From positions 1 to 64,000 of the forward strand of contig CAVTFG010000007.1 of NCBI GenBank assembly GCA_963734015.1: a stretch of 64,000 nucleotides of DNA, given 5' to 3'. This DNA comes from JALZKA01 sp963734015 (lineage in GTDB: Bacteria; Actinomycetota; Thermoleophilia; Solirubrobacterales; 70-9). The first letter of the stretch is position 1. The number at the start of each line of letters is the position of its first letter. Made by a program: the position numbers and the translations under genes. A model generated the notes under the pieces. It searched no databases and was not told the DNA's origin. It saw only the letters and a list, made by a program, of their open reading frames with translations. Positions 16,054 to 24,317 of the stretch are shown here, in pieces.

Positions 16054-16409
16054 TACGCGGCGACGGGCCGCACCTCGATCGCGCCGCCAAGCCGGGCCGC
16101 CGGGATGCGGGCCGCGAGCTCGATCGCCGCGTCGAGATCGTCCGCCTCGAACAACAGGTATCCGGCGATCGCTTCCTTGGTGGCGACGAACGGGCCGTCG
16201 GTGGTCAGCGTCCGGCCGTCCTCGACGCGCACGGTCGTCGCCGTGCCGGCATCCTGGAGCTGAAGGCCGGGCGTGACGCCTGGGGTCTGGTTGATCGCCT
16301 GGTAATCGGCGAACACGGCCTTCTGCTCGTCCTCCGAGAGGGTCGCCCAGGCCTCAGGGTCGCGCGGGGTCGGGGCGGTGCCCTGGTTGATCAGCAGCAT
16401 GTACTTCAT
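16053..16409 (-). CDS. YCII-related DGPF protein
   Basis: A 118-residue protein starting MKYMLLINQG with the family motif TDGPFVATKE at 70-79. The YCII fold is a ferredoxin-like dimer. DGPF members are the standard genomic partners of ECF42 sigma factors; their biochemical role is unknown. The start has an excellent ribosome site (AAGGAGGAAGCG before ATG). The gene is upstream of and coupled to the sigma factor gene. Confidence 0.9.
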   Translation of the reverse strand: MKYMLLINQGTAPTPRDPEAWATLSEDEQKAVFADYQAINQTPGVTPGLQLQDAGTATTVRVEDGRTLTTDGPFVATKEAIAGYLLFEADDLDAAIELAARIPAARLGGAIEVRPVAA

Positions 16410-16478
16410 CGCTTCCTCCTTCTTGGGGATGGTCGCGTATGGGACGAACGGGAACCGGGCGAGAGGACACCCTTCCCG

Positions 16479-17201
16479 ATGGATATCGTCGCGGTGAAAG
16501 CAAGCCGGAAGGTAGATGACGGAATGACGGGATCGGACGCGGCGCTTGACAAGTTCCAGGAGATCGAGACGGGGGAAGCCTTCACCCTGCAGGGGCCGCG
16601 GCTGCTCAAGGTGGAGCTGTCGGAGACCGCGGTGATGGCGAAGAACGGCGGGATGGTCGCCTACCAGGGCGATGTGAGCTTCGAGCACAAGGGCGGCGGC
16701 CTCGGGCGGTTCCTGAAGAAGGCGGCGACCGGCGAGTCACTCACCCTGATGCAGGCGCACGGCACCGGCGAGCTGTTTCTCGCCCACCAGGCGATGCTCG
16801 TCCACGTGCTGCGTCTCGATCAGGAGTCGATCACCGTGAACGGCGAGAACATCCTGGCGTTCCAGACCGACATCGAATGGGACGTCACCCGCGTCAAGGG
16901 CGGCAGCGCCGGCATGCTGGCCGGCGGGCTGTTCAACATCCACCTGAACGGCTCGGGACTCGTGGCCCTGGTCTCGGATGGCGAGCCCGTGAAGCTGGAC
17001 GTCGGCGGGGCGCCGACGTTCGGCGACCCGCAGGCGGCGATCGCGTGGTCCGGCGGCGTCAGCACAACGCTCAAGACCGAGGTGCAGGCCAAGGCCCTGA
17101 TCGGAATGGGCTCCGGCGAGAGCTTCCAAATCGGGTTCTCGGGGCAGGGCTGGGTGCTCGTGCAGCCGTCGGAGGGCAGGCCCGTCCACCGAAGCGGGTA
17201 G
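16479..17201 (+). CDS. AIM24 family protein
   Basis: A 240-residue all-beta protein of the AIM24 family (former DUF124), with repeated pseudo-symmetric strands such as LKVELSETAVMAKNGGMVAYQG, GGGLGRFLKKAATGESL, and GSGLVALVSDG. In bacteria these are related to the TRAP-like trimeric fold, with no enzyme activity known. The first ATG at 16479 gives an unusual 15-residue extension; the ATG at 16524 (MTGSDAALDKF) is equally likely, as both have a purine-rich stretch about 11 bases upstream. It is divergent from the DGPF gene and convergent with the DUF2182 gene. Confidence 0.82.
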   Translation: MDIVAVKASRKVDDGMTGSDAALDKFQEIETGEAFTLQGPRLLKVELSETAVMAKNGGMVAYQGDVSFEHKGGGLGRFLKKAATGESLTLMQAHGTGELFLAHQAMLVHVLRLDQESITVNGENILAFQTDIEWDVTRVKGGSAGMLAGGLFNIHLNGSGLVALVSDGEPVKLDVGGAPTFGDPQAAIAWSGGVSTTLKTEVQAKALIGMGSGESFQIGFSGQGWVLVQPSEGRPVHRSG

Positions 17202-17218
17202 CGGACCGCGTCCCTGAT

Positions 17219-18085
17219 TCAGGGCATCATCTGCATTGACCCGCCGTCTCCGCCGCCCCCTTGCATTCCGCCGCCCGCCTGCATTCCGCCGTCCGGCTCG
17301 GCGAGCCCCGGCACGTCGGCGGGGAAGAACGCCACGCCCAGCCCGAGCACGAGCAGCGACAGGGCAACGGTCCACCGCGCCCCGGTCGGCCACGGGAGCA
17401 GCCTCTCGGCCACGATGAAGGCGGCGATCAGCGCCATCCAACCGAGGCTCATGATCCCCACCGCGAATAGCGCGGCCATCAACGCCCAGCAGCAGCCGAG
17501 GCACCAGGCTCCGTGCCGGATCCCCAGCTCGAGCGCACCCGACCGTCCGTCGCGCCAGCGCTCGGCGAGGAAGGTCATCGGGCTGCGGCACTCGGCCAGA
17601 CATGCCTGCTTGAGCGGCGTCACCTGATAGACGGCCGCGGCCACGATCACGCCGCCGGTCACGTACCGACCCGCCTCCTCCCAGGCCAGGAATGCCGGGT
17701 CGATGGCACGGACCAGCTCGAACAGGGCGTAGACGGCCAGGCCGGCGACCGTCCACACGAGCAGATAACCCGCCACGAACAGAGCGGTCGCATCGGACGC
17801 CGCCCCCTCTCCCCCGGCCCGACGGCCCGCCCGGAGGCGGTCGTACGTGAGCACCGTGGGAGCAACCGCCGGAAACATCATCGCCGCCATCATCACGACC
17901 CAGACGGTGGCGAAGAAGCCAAAGCTGCCGAGGGCCATGCCCGGCATCGCCTCCATCCCTCCCATGCGGTCGTTCGTGACCAGCCAGGCCGCGACGGCAA
18001 GCGCCAACAGCGCCCCGAGCAGGACCAGCCGGGCGCGGTCAAGCCGAACCGATTCCGAGCGAGCGCCTACCCGGGCGGCCTCCAC
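17219..18085 (-). CDS. DUF2182 integral membrane protein
   Basis: A 288-residue protein with about six membrane helices. The family core FATVWVVMMAAMMFPAVAP is near 57-75, followed by a VTPLKQACLAECRSPM loop and GIRHGAWCLGCCW near 187-200. These Cys and Met residues are the conserved predicted metal-binding sites of DUF2182. The C-terminus is unusually Gly/Met-rich (GGMQAGGGMQGG then SMQMMP), which could bind copper. The gene is 12 bases from the DUF899 gene in the same orientation. Confidence 0.82.
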   Translation of the reverse strand: MEAARVGARSESVRLDRARLVLLGALLALAVAAWLVTNDRMGGMEAMPGMALGSFGFFATVWVVMMAAMMFPAVAPTVLTYDRLRAGRRAGGEGAASDATALFVAGYLLVWTVAGLAVYALFELVRAIDPAFLAWEEAGRYVTGGVIVAAAVYQVTPLKQACLAECRSPMTFLAERWRDGRSGALELGIRHGAWCLGCCWALMAALFAVGIMSLGWMALIAAFIVAERLLPWPTGARWTVALSLLVLGLGVAFFPADVPGLAEPDGGMQAGGGMQGGGGDGGSMQMMP

Positions 18086-18097
18086 CTCAGGCCACCC

Positions 18098-18835
18098 TCA
18101 GTCCGGGTACTCGTCTTTGCGCCAGGAGCGGGGCTCTTCCGGCTGCGGCTTCGGGGTCCGCTCGAGCAACATGGTGAAGTGCGGGGCGACGAACGGGTCG
18201 GGAGCCATCACCGTGTACGTGTGGTAGATGGTCCCGTTGTCCCGCGCGAACGCGATGTAGCCCGGGCCCTCGCGGAGCCCGTCCTTGAGGTCCGCGCCAA
18301 CCTGCTCGCCCCATTCCTGAAGCCACTCCGGCGGGTTCTCGATCATCTCCTTGACCTCGGGGATCTCCTCCGCCTGCTCCTCGGTCATCGCCAGCCCAAA
18401 GTCCCACGGGAAGTCCGTCTCGTACGTGGAGACGTAGGGAAACTGCCAGCCCATCCGCTCCTTGTACGAGGCGAGCCGATCGATCGGCGCGCGTGAGAAG
18501 CAGAGGAACGTGACATCGCGCTTGTTCAGGTGGATCAGCGGGCCGCTGAACTCATCCCCGAGGCTCGTGCAGCCGGGGCACGCCCCGACCGAGTAATCCG
18601 GGCCATACATGATGTTGTAGGCGAGCAGCTGCGAGCGGCCGTCAAAGAGCTCGGCCAGGGTCTTCTTCCCGTCCTCGGTGTCGAACTCGTACTCCTTCTC
18701 GACCGGGACCCACGGAAGCTCCAGCCGCTGCTTCTTGATCTTTTCGTTCAGCTCCGCATGCTCGGCCTCGAGCTTCGCGAGCGCGTCCCGAGCCGCTTGC
18801 CATTCCTCGCGGCTTCCAGTCTTCTGGTCCGGCAT
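18098..18835 (-). CDS. DUF899 family thioredoxin-like protein
   Basis: A 245-residue protein of the DUF899 (AhpC/TSA-related) group. It has an N-terminal coiled segment (REEWQAARDALAKLEAEHAEL), then RLELPWVPVEKEYEF, and a thioredoxin-like core with GACPGCTSLGDEF containing two Cys in a CxxC arrangement. The family is implicated in redox chemistry but not biochemically assigned. The ATG at 18835 is chosen because GGAGG lies 8 bases upstream; the ATG two codons earlier would sit on the ribosome site. It is probably co-transcribed with the DUF2182 gene. Confidence 0.82.
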   Translation of the reverse strand: MPDQKTGSREEWQAARDALAKLEAEHAELNEKIKKQRLELPWVPVEKEYEFDTEDGKKTLAELFDGRSQLLAYNIMYGPDYSVGACPGCTSLGDEFSGPLIHLNKRDVTFLCFSRAPIDRLASYKERMGWQFPYVSTYETDFPWDFGLAMTEEQAEEIPEVKEMIENPPEWLQEWGEQVGADLKDGLREGPGYIAFARDNGTIYHTYTVMAPDPFVAPHFTMLLERTPKPQPEEPRSWRKDEYPD

Positions 18836-18979
18836 CGTCATCTCCTCCGTTGTGCTTACCCGGGCGCGGGCGACCGGTCGAACGAGTCGCTCGGCGCTTA
18901 CCCGCGTTCGATCATTGAGACACACGGCGACGCCAAAACTCATCGCCGTCCGTTCAGGCAGCCTTGGTACCCAGGCTGA

Positions 18980-19969
18980 TCAGCCCGCCGCGGCGAACTC
19001 GAACCTGGTCCCCACGCTGTTCGGGATGAAGGCGTCGGGGAACTTGGTCGCGAGCGTCTGGGTCGCCCGCCAGCCGGTGCAATGGGCCGGCACGAGGAAG
19101 TCGGGCGCGAACTCGGCGAACGCGTCGCAGGTCGGCTCGATGATCGGCTCGAACGCCCGTCCGCTGAGGTGGAACCCGCCAATCACGGCGTGGAAGCGCT
19201 CCTGGCCGCTGATCTTCCGTATGTAGCGAAGGATGTTGATGATCCCGGAGTGCCCGCACCCGGTCAGGACGACGAGGCCCCGTCCGCGCACGACGGCCAC
19301 CAGTGCCTGGTCGTCGAGGATCAGCGGGTCCGGCTGCCACCCTCCCTCGCGGTGAGCCTCGTGACCAGGGAACCCGCGCTCGAACTCGGTTGTCCGGTCG
19401 ACCTCGCCGGTCACGAGCAGCGAGCCGTCGAGCAGGAACGAAGGCTGGCGCTCCTCGACGATCTCGAAGCCCGCACCCTCCAATGCACCCTTGCTCGTCG
19501 TCGGCAGCTCGACCGGGTCGCGACCCGGGAACGCTACGCGGCGCCGGCTCCAAAACTCGGGATGGATCAGGACCGGCACGTTCACGCTTCCCAGCTCACG
19601 GACAAGCCCGTCCATCCCGGTCGTGTGATCCCAATGGCCGTGGCTCAGCACGATGATGTCGATGTCGCGCGGCGAGAGCTCCAGCCGGCGCATGTTCTCC
19701 ACCATCCCATCCGGAGATCGCCCTGCATCGAAGAGAACTCGGGTCTCCCGGTCCGCCTTGGTGATCGTCACCAAGGCCGAGAAGCCGTGCTCGGCGCGCA
19801 GCGCGTCGTCGGTGTCGCCGCCCGCGAGGAACCGCGCCGGAACCCGCGGCGCGTTCTTGATCGAGGGCCGCGTTGCAGGACCCTGATCGGGCAGGAGGTT
19901 GTCGGTCACGTTGTCGACCAGCGTGGTGACCGTCAATGAATCGACCGGCTCGAGCGGAATCGGTTCCAT
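18980..19969 (-). CDS. MBL-fold metallo-hydrolase
   Basis: A 329-residue metallo-beta-lactamase fold enzyme. The signature SHGHWDHTTG is at 109-118, an upstream LFDAGRS strand near 79, a third His in GCGHSGI near 250, and HCTGW near 300. The layout and length fit the group annotated as dihydropterin-ribofuranosylaminobenzene-phosphate-synthase-like, but the true substrate is unknown. It stands alone, with 150 bases before it and 140 after it free of genes. Confidence 0.8.
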   Translation of the reverse strand: MEPIPLEPVDSLTVTTLVDNVTDNLLPDQGPATRPSIKNAPRVPARFLAGGDTDDALRAEHGFSALVTITKADRETRVLFDAGRSPDGMVENMRRLELSPRDIDIIVLSHGHWDHTTGMDGLVRELGSVNVPVLIHPEFWSRRRVAFPGRDPVELPTTSKGALEGAGFEIVEERQPSFLLDGSLLVTGEVDRTTEFERGFPGHEAHREGGWQPDPLILDDQALVAVVRGRGLVVLTGCGHSGIINILRYIRKISGQERFHAVIGGFHLSGRAFEPIIEPTCDAFAEFAPDFLVPAHCTGWRATQTLATKFPDAFIPNSVGTRFEFAAAG

Positions 19970-20122
19970 GCGCCTCCTCGTGCGCTCGCACCGGACTCTA
20001 TGCCCTGCGTGGGTACGGCGATCGCATCGTGAAATACGGCAATTCTGCGGACGTCGCTCCCGGGTCGATGCCTCGAGGCGAGCCGGCGAGCTTGGGCTGC
20101 TCGATGAGAGCGGCTGATGTGA

Positions 20123-20662
20123 TTACCGCTGCGGCCGGTACGTGAGAATGGCGACCCCGGACGGGATCGCGGTCGAGTCGACGAGCTCGAGGTCCATTCG
20201 CTCGGTGCCCTCCTCGAAGAAGCTGCTCCCCCGCCCGAGCACTACCGGATGGACCCAGAGTCGATACTCGTCGATCAGGTCGTGCTCCATCAGGGTGTTC
20301 GTGAGGTCGCCCGAGCCGTACACGATCAGGCCCTTACCGGGCTGCTCCTTGAGCTTGGCCACGGCCTCCGGGACATCCCCTTCGATCAGCTGGGTGTTCT
20401 GCCACTCGGGGTCCTCGAGCGTGGTCGACGCGACGTACTTCGCGATGCCGTTCATCAGGTCCGGGAACTCCCCTGATCGTGCCGGCCAAACCGCGGCGAA
20501 GAACTCGTACGACTTGCGGCCGAGGATCAGGCCATCGCTCTGACTGAGAAGGTCGACGTTGCGCTTGACGAAGTCCTCGTCGTCGCCCGGAATCGACCAC
20601 TCACGGACGTGGTCCACCCTCCCGTCCAGGGTCACGTTGTTCGAAACGATCAGCTTCCTCAT
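20123..20662 (-). CDS. Dihydrofolate reductase-like (RibD C-terminal type) reductase
   Basis: A 179-residue protein with the RibD-C/DHFR fold: MRKLIVSNNVTLDGRVDHV at the start, DGLILGRKSYEFFAAVWP around 42-60, LIVYGSGDLTNTL near 113 and WVHPVVLGRGSSFF near 145. Stand-alone members of this family in actinobacteria are NADPH-dependent reductases of unknown substrate and are not the housekeeping FolA. It overlaps the arginase-family gene by 4 bases (ATGA), so the two form an operon. Confidence 0.85.
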   Translation of the reverse strand: MRKLIVSNNVTLDGRVDHVREWSIPGDDEDFVKRNVDLLSQSDGLILGRKSYEFFAAVWPARSGEFPDLMNGIAKYVASTTLEDPEWQNTQLIEGDVPEAVAKLKEQPGKGLIVYGSGDLTNTLMEHDLIDEYRLWVHPVVLGRGSSFFEEGTERMDLELVDSTAIPSGVAILTYRPQR

Positions 20663-21597
20663 CTCTGCCTCGGTGCAACTCCGACGCTGCGGGCAACATC
20701 CGCGGCGAAGCGTTCGATCGAACCAGCCCCGCGCTCCGCGTGATCGGGGTTGAGCTCGGTGATCGTCAGACCGGCCAGGCGCGGCGACGAGGCGAGCGAC
20801 GTCAGCGCGCCTAGCGCGTGCTCGTAGGACAGCCCCTCGTTGCGTCCGGTGTTCTCGGACAGGGGCACGTCGGTGAAGTCGATGACATCGACGTCGAAAT
20901 GCACGAGCAGGCGGTCGCAGCGACTCTCGATCGACCGCCGAGCGCTCGTCGCCGCACCGGCGGGATCGGCCGCGACGTCAGCGACGGGAAGCACTTCGAT
21001 CGAGCGCCGTTCGATGACCTCGCGCTCGAACCGGGTGGCCTGCTCGGGTCCCCATCCGAAGCACAGAACCTGCTCGGGTTCCAGCAGCGGCGTGCGCCCG
21101 CCGGCACCGGTCAGCGCGGCCACCCCGCCCGGCTCGCCGAGCATGTGGGCGAGTCCCATCCAATCGAGTGCGCCCTCGTGCACGCTCTCGGGCACGTTGA
21201 GATCCGCGTGGGAATCGAAGTAGACGACCCCGACACGCTCCCCGGTGGCGACGTGTCCGGCGACGGTGCCAATGCCGACCGTGCAATCACCGCCCACGAC
21301 AAGGGTGACCTCGTCGTCGCCGGTCGCGTCTTCCACCCGGCGGGCAGTGTCCTGCACGATCTCGACGACCTTGGCGGCGTTCTGCGCGCGGGGATTCTCG
21401 CGATCCGGTCGCCAGCGCCAAACCTCGCTGTCGCCGTGATCGTGAACCTCGGCGCCTGCCGCCGCCAGACGGTCGATCAGGCCGGCCTCGCGCAAGGCCT
21501 GCGGCGCCTGCTCCTGGCCCGGAGCGAACGCGCCGGCGCTGGTCGGTACGCCGATCACGCCTACCGCCCTCGCTGGCATCGCCTCGAGGGTCTCCAT
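20659..21597 (-). CDS. Arginase/ureohydrolase family protein
   Basis: A 312-residue ureohydrolase-fold protein. The metal-binding DSHADLN is at 128-134 and FDVDVIDF is near 230. The usual GGDHS is GGDCT here, so Cys105 replaces a manganese-ligand His, which may lower or change activity. The family covers arginases, agmatinases and formiminoglutamases. The ATG at 21597 is chosen over one 33 bases upstream because family alignments begin close to VGVIGVPTSAG. It is coupled to the DHFR-like gene. Confidence 0.8.
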   Translation of the reverse strand: METLEAMPARAVGVIGVPTSAGAFAPGQEQAPQALREAGLIDRLAAAGAEVHDHGDSEVWRWRPDRENPRAQNAAKVVEIVQDTARRVEDATGDDEVTLVVGGDCTVGIGTVAGHVATGERVGVVYFDSHADLNVPESVHEGALDWMGLAHMLGEPGGVAALTGAGGRTPLLEPEQVLCFGWGPEQATRFEREVIERRSIEVLPVADVAADPAGAATSARRSIESRCDRLLVHFDVDVIDFTDVPLSENTGRNEGLSYEHALGALTSLASSPRLAGLTITELNPDHAERGAGSIERFAADVARSVGVAPRQR

Positions 21598-21634
21598 GCA
21601 TCGAGTATGCCGATGCGAGATTCGGCGCAATCCG

Positions 21635-23026
21635 CTACGGCTCGATGTTCTGGTTGAGTCGGAAGAAGTTGGTCGGGTCGTAGGTTCGCTTGAGCTTGAC
21701 CAGGCGCTCGTAGTTGCGGGCGCCGTAGGCCTGTCGGACCCGGTCGGCTCCCTCCTCCCCGAGGAAGTTGAGATATACGCGTCCGCCGGCGTGGGGCTGC
21801 ATCGCGTCGAAGAAGTCGCGGGCCCAGGCGATGTGCCGCCGTGCGTCGGTGTCGTCCTCGGTCCACACCGCGTTGATGTTCACGTTGTGGGTGGCATCGC
21901 GCTGGCTGAAGGCCGTCTCGTCCGCACCCACGCGGGCCACCGCCCCGCCGAGGTGGAAGACGATGGTGTACGACTTGGGCGAGGTGGGCGCCGATGAGTG
22001 CTCGACGAGCGTGTCGATCGCATCATCGGTAAGCGGCGGCAGCTCGACCGACTTCCAATAGCGGTGCCAGCCGTGCGGCACGAAGGGGTCGAACATCGAC
22101 TGCAAGGCCGTGTAGGGCTTGGGCTCGAGCAGGTCTCCGATCGGGCGGCCGAACTCCTTGAGCGGGCGGACGACCTCGGCGCCCTCGTCCGGCGATCCCG
22201 CGTAACAGGCGCCCAGCATCACGATCGGCTTCCCGTGCACCTCCTCCGGGAGGAATGGGACCGGCTGCGCCACCGACAGCTCGAAGATCGTGGTCAGCTC
22301 ATCCGGGGCCGCGGCGACGAACTCGCGGTAGAAGCTCAGGACCTCCGGCGCGTCCTCTATGGGGTGGAAGACCGGTCCCCCGAGGACGATCGGGCCGACC
22401 GGGTGCAGTCGGTACTCGAACGAGGTGACGATGCCGAAGTTGCCGCCGCCGCCGCGGATCGCCCAGAAGAGATCGGGGTTTTCCTCCTCGCTCGCGGTGA
22501 CGATCTCGCCCTGCGCGGTCACCACGTCTGCGGAGAGGAGGTTGTCGACCGTGGCGCCGTGCTTTCGCATCAGCCACCCGATTCCGCCGCCGAGCGTCAG
22601 GCCCGCGATCCCCGTGTGCGTGACGATCCCGCCGACCGTCGCCAGCCCGAAGAGCTGCGTCTCGCGGTCGAGCTCGCCCCAGAGAACGCCGGCCTCAGCG
22701 TGGGCGGTGCGCGTCGCCGGATCGACTCGGATTCCCTTCATCGGCGAGAGGTCGACCACGAGGCCGCCGTCGCAGACCGCGTGACCCCCGACGCCGTGGC
22801 CGCCCGAGCGCACGGCCACCGGGAGGTCGCGCTCGCGGGCGAAGCGGACCGCGGCGACGACATCGGCGACGCCGCTGCATCGCGCGATGCAGGCAGGGCG
22901 GCGGTCGATCGCTCCGTTCCAGATCGCGCGGGCCTCGTCGTAGCCCTCATCGTCGGGGCCGAACACCGGGCCTTCGACGGAGTTGCGTAGACGCTCGTCG
23001 TCGGTGGCCGTCGTCGCTCTTGTCAT
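21635..23026 (-). CDS. FAD-linked oxidase, berberine-bridge type
   Basis: A 463-residue flavoprotein of the PCMH/BBE class. The FAD-binding segment VAVRSGGHGVGGHAVCDGG (near 70-88) holds the His expected to bind FAD covalently. GGGIGWLMRKHG and DLFWAIRGGGGNFGIVTSF follow, and the C-terminal BBE motif YDPTNFFRLNQNI is present. Such enzymes oxidise alcohols, sugars or secondary metabolites with oxygen. It is transcribed divergently from an HxlR regulator, which probably controls it through the repeats at 23076-23110. Confidence 0.88.
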   Translation of the reverse strand: MTRATTATDDERLRNSVEGPVFGPDDEGYDEARAIWNGAIDRRPACIARCSGVADVVAAVRFARERDLPVAVRSGGHGVGGHAVCDGGLVVDLSPMKGIRVDPATRTAHAEAGVLWGELDRETQLFGLATVGGIVTHTGIAGLTLGGGIGWLMRKHGATVDNLLSADVVTAQGEIVTASEEENPDLFWAIRGGGGNFGIVTSFEYRLHPVGPIVLGGPVFHPIEDAPEVLSFYREFVAAAPDELTTIFELSVAQPVPFLPEEVHGKPIVMLGACYAGSPDEGAEVVRPLKEFGRPIGDLLEPKPYTALQSMFDPFVPHGWHRYWKSVELPPLTDDAIDTLVEHSSAPTSPKSYTIVFHLGGAVARVGADETAFSQRDATHNVNINAVWTEDDTDARRHIAWARDFFDAMQPHAGGRVYLNFLGEEGADRVRQAYGARNYERLVKLKRTYDPTNFFRLNQNIEP

Positions 23027-23075
23027 CCCGGTAGCCACGCGGCCACAGTACGCGGGTGCGCCACGGCGGACTAGA

Positions 23076-23110
23076 CCGAACTCCGAACCAAGCGGTCCGA
23101 ATTTCGAACC
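23076..23110. promoter_or_regulatory. Paired direct repeats, HxlR operator candidate
   Basis: CCGAACTCCGAACC (23076-23089) and CCGAATTTCGAACC (23097-23110) are 14-base direct repeats, 21 bases apart start to start, which is two helical turns. The second covers the expected -35 region of the regulator, whose -10 TAGCAT lies at 23128-23133, 9 bases before its ATG. They lie 50-84 bases from the oxidase start. The layout fits a regulator dimer pair repressing both genes. Confidence 0.5.
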
Positions 23111-23142
23111 TAATGCCAAACCGGGTCTAGCATTCTCGGAGC

Positions 23143-23886
23143 ATGCGGAGCTACGCGCAGTACTGCCCGATCGCCAAGGCGAGCGAGATCCTCGGCGACC
23201 GCTGGACGCTCCTGATCGTGCGCGAGATGCTGGGCGGTGCGAGCGGGTTCAACGAGCTCCTGCGCGGCCTGCCAGGGATCTCACGCTCGGTGCTCACCGA
23301 TCGCATGCGCTCGCTCGAGCGGGCCGAGATTGTTGAGCGGCGACTTGGGCCCAAGGGCAGGACGCTGGCGTATCGCCTGACGCGCGCCGGTCGCGACCTG
23401 GAGCCGGTGGTGCAGGCCATCGGGGAGTGGGGGGTTACCTGGTCGTTCACCGATCCCCGCCCCGAGGAGCTCGATCCCGACCTCCTGATCGTCTGGATGG
23501 CCCGGCACGTCGACCGCGAGCAGCTTCCGGCGGACCGCACCGTGGTCCAGTTCGACTTCCGCAACCCGGCGAAGCGCTACTGGATGGTGCTCGAGCCCTC
23601 CGAGGTCTCGGTCTGTCTCCAGCACCCCGGCTTCGACATCGATCTCGAGGTAAGGGTCGACACCGCCACCCTCTACCGCGTCTACCTTGGGCGCGCCGAC
23701 CTGGGCGGCGCGATGCGGGCGCGCAGGCTGACGATGAGCGGCCCGAGGGCGCTCCAGCGCGCCTTCGGGCGCTGGTTCGCCTGGAGCGCGTTCGCCCCGG
23801 CCAGCCGCCGGGCCGACGAGCGCCGGAGGGCGGCGTCTCGACTCGCGGGGCCCGAAAGCGTGCGGGTCGAACAGGGAAGCGGCTGA
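23143..23886 (+). CDS. HxlR-family transcriptional regulator with C-terminal sensor-like domain
   Basis: A 247-residue protein. Residues 1-95 are a winged helix of the HxlR type (YCPIAKASEILGDRWTLLIVREML, GLPGISRSVLTDRMRSLE, RLTRAGRDLEPVV). The remaining 150 residues resemble the SCP2-like or sterol-carrier extension seen in some actinobacterial HxlR proteins and may bind a lipid or other ligand. The usual activating Cys is Cys8 (QYCPI). The stop codon lies inside the partial tRNA-Gly copy at 23876-23923, so the original C-terminus may have been changed. The regulator is divergent from the oxidase it probably controls. Confidence 0.85.
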   Translation: MRSYAQYCPIAKASEILGDRWTLLIVREMLGGASGFNELLRGLPGISRSVLTDRMRSLERAEIVERRLGPKGRTLAYRLTRAGRDLEPVVQAIGEWGVTWSFTDPRPEELDPDLLIVWMARHVDREQLPADRTVVQFDFRNPAKRYWMVLEPSEVSVCLQHPGFDIDLEVRVDTATLYRVYLGRADLGGAMRARRLTMSGPRALQRAFGRWFAWSAFAPASRRADERRRAASRLAGPESVRVEQGSG

Positions 23887-23923
23887 TCGGATTCGAACCG
23901 ACGCCCTTCTGCATGGCAAGCAG
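23876..23923 (-). pseudogene. Partial duplicate of tRNA-Gly (3' half)
   Basis: 48 bases match 24316-24363 with one difference (23904 against 24344). The copy covers the acceptor 3' strand, T-arm, variable region and anticodon loop, then diverges inside the anticodon stem. It is a direct repeat exactly 440 bases from the intact tRNA-Gly. Duplication of a tRNA 3' end is what site-specific integration leaves behind. Confidence 0.65.
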
Positions 23924-23967
23924 CGCCGGCGAAAGCGACGCCTGAACGACGCGGGACGACGAATCGC

Positions 23968-24041
23968 GCTTGCAGGCACGGGTTTCGACCCCTCCGAGGG
24001 GTCGAACCGCATCGCGGGGAGCCGCTGCCGGGCCTGCAAGC
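23968..24041. other. Nested inverted repeats, structured RNA candidate
   Basis: An outer 10-bp perfect helix (GCTTGCAGGC at 23968-23977, GCCTGCAAGC at 24032-24041) encloses a 9-bp perfect hairpin (TTCGACCCC at 23984-23992, GGGGTCGAA at 23998-24006). A T-run (24055-24059) follows shortly after. This could be an RNA gene ending near 24060 or a DNA site. No known RNA family is recognised. Confidence 0.4.
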
Positions 24042-24154
24042 TGCGGCGCTAGCGTTTTTGCGCGGCGCGGTCGAAGTTCTTAGCGGCGCTTGAGGCGCCC
24101 GAAAGGCCGTCCTTACCCGTTGGTCAGACACTCGGGTGCGAAGGAGGTGATCCG

Positions 24155-24274
24155 ATGAGCACCCTGTTCCATTCGCGGCGGACGTGGATCGTCATCGCGA
24201 GCCTCGTCGCCATCGCGATCGTTTTCCTCGTGGTCGCCTACTCCGGCGGCGGGTCGAGCGGCGTCGGCTACTAG
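24155..24274 (+). CDS. Small single-pass membrane protein (39 aa)
   Basis: A 39-residue ORF: MSTLFHSRRTW, a hydrophobic helix (IVIASLVAIAIVFLVVAY) and a Gly/Ser tail ending GVGY. The ribosome site is ideal (AAGGAGGTGATC, 24141-24152, fully complementary to the 16S 3' end) and a strong hairpin terminator follows, so expression is likely. The basic N-terminus predicts an inside-facing start. I do not recognise the family. It is the only gene between the two tRNA-Gly sequences. Confidence 0.6.
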   Translation: MSTLFHSRRTWIVIASLVAIAIVFLVVAYSGGGSSGVGY

Positions 24275-24284
24275 CCATGAACGA

Positions 24285-24312
24285 CGAAATCCCGCCCTAG
24301 AGCGGGATTTCG
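24285..24312. terminator. Bidirectional hairpin terminator
   Basis: CGAAATCCCGC (24285-24295) and GCGGGATTTCG (24302-24312) form an 11-bp perfect stem around CCTAGA. It follows the small membrane protein on the plus strand and the tRNA-Gly on the minus strand, so it can end both transcripts. Confidence 0.75.
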
Positions 24313-24317
24313 CGAGA

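Noticed and set aside
23968..24041. A divergent tRNA
   Set aside because: The inner hairpin resembles a T-arm, but no cloverleaf can be drawn and the outer helix is longer than an acceptor stem.
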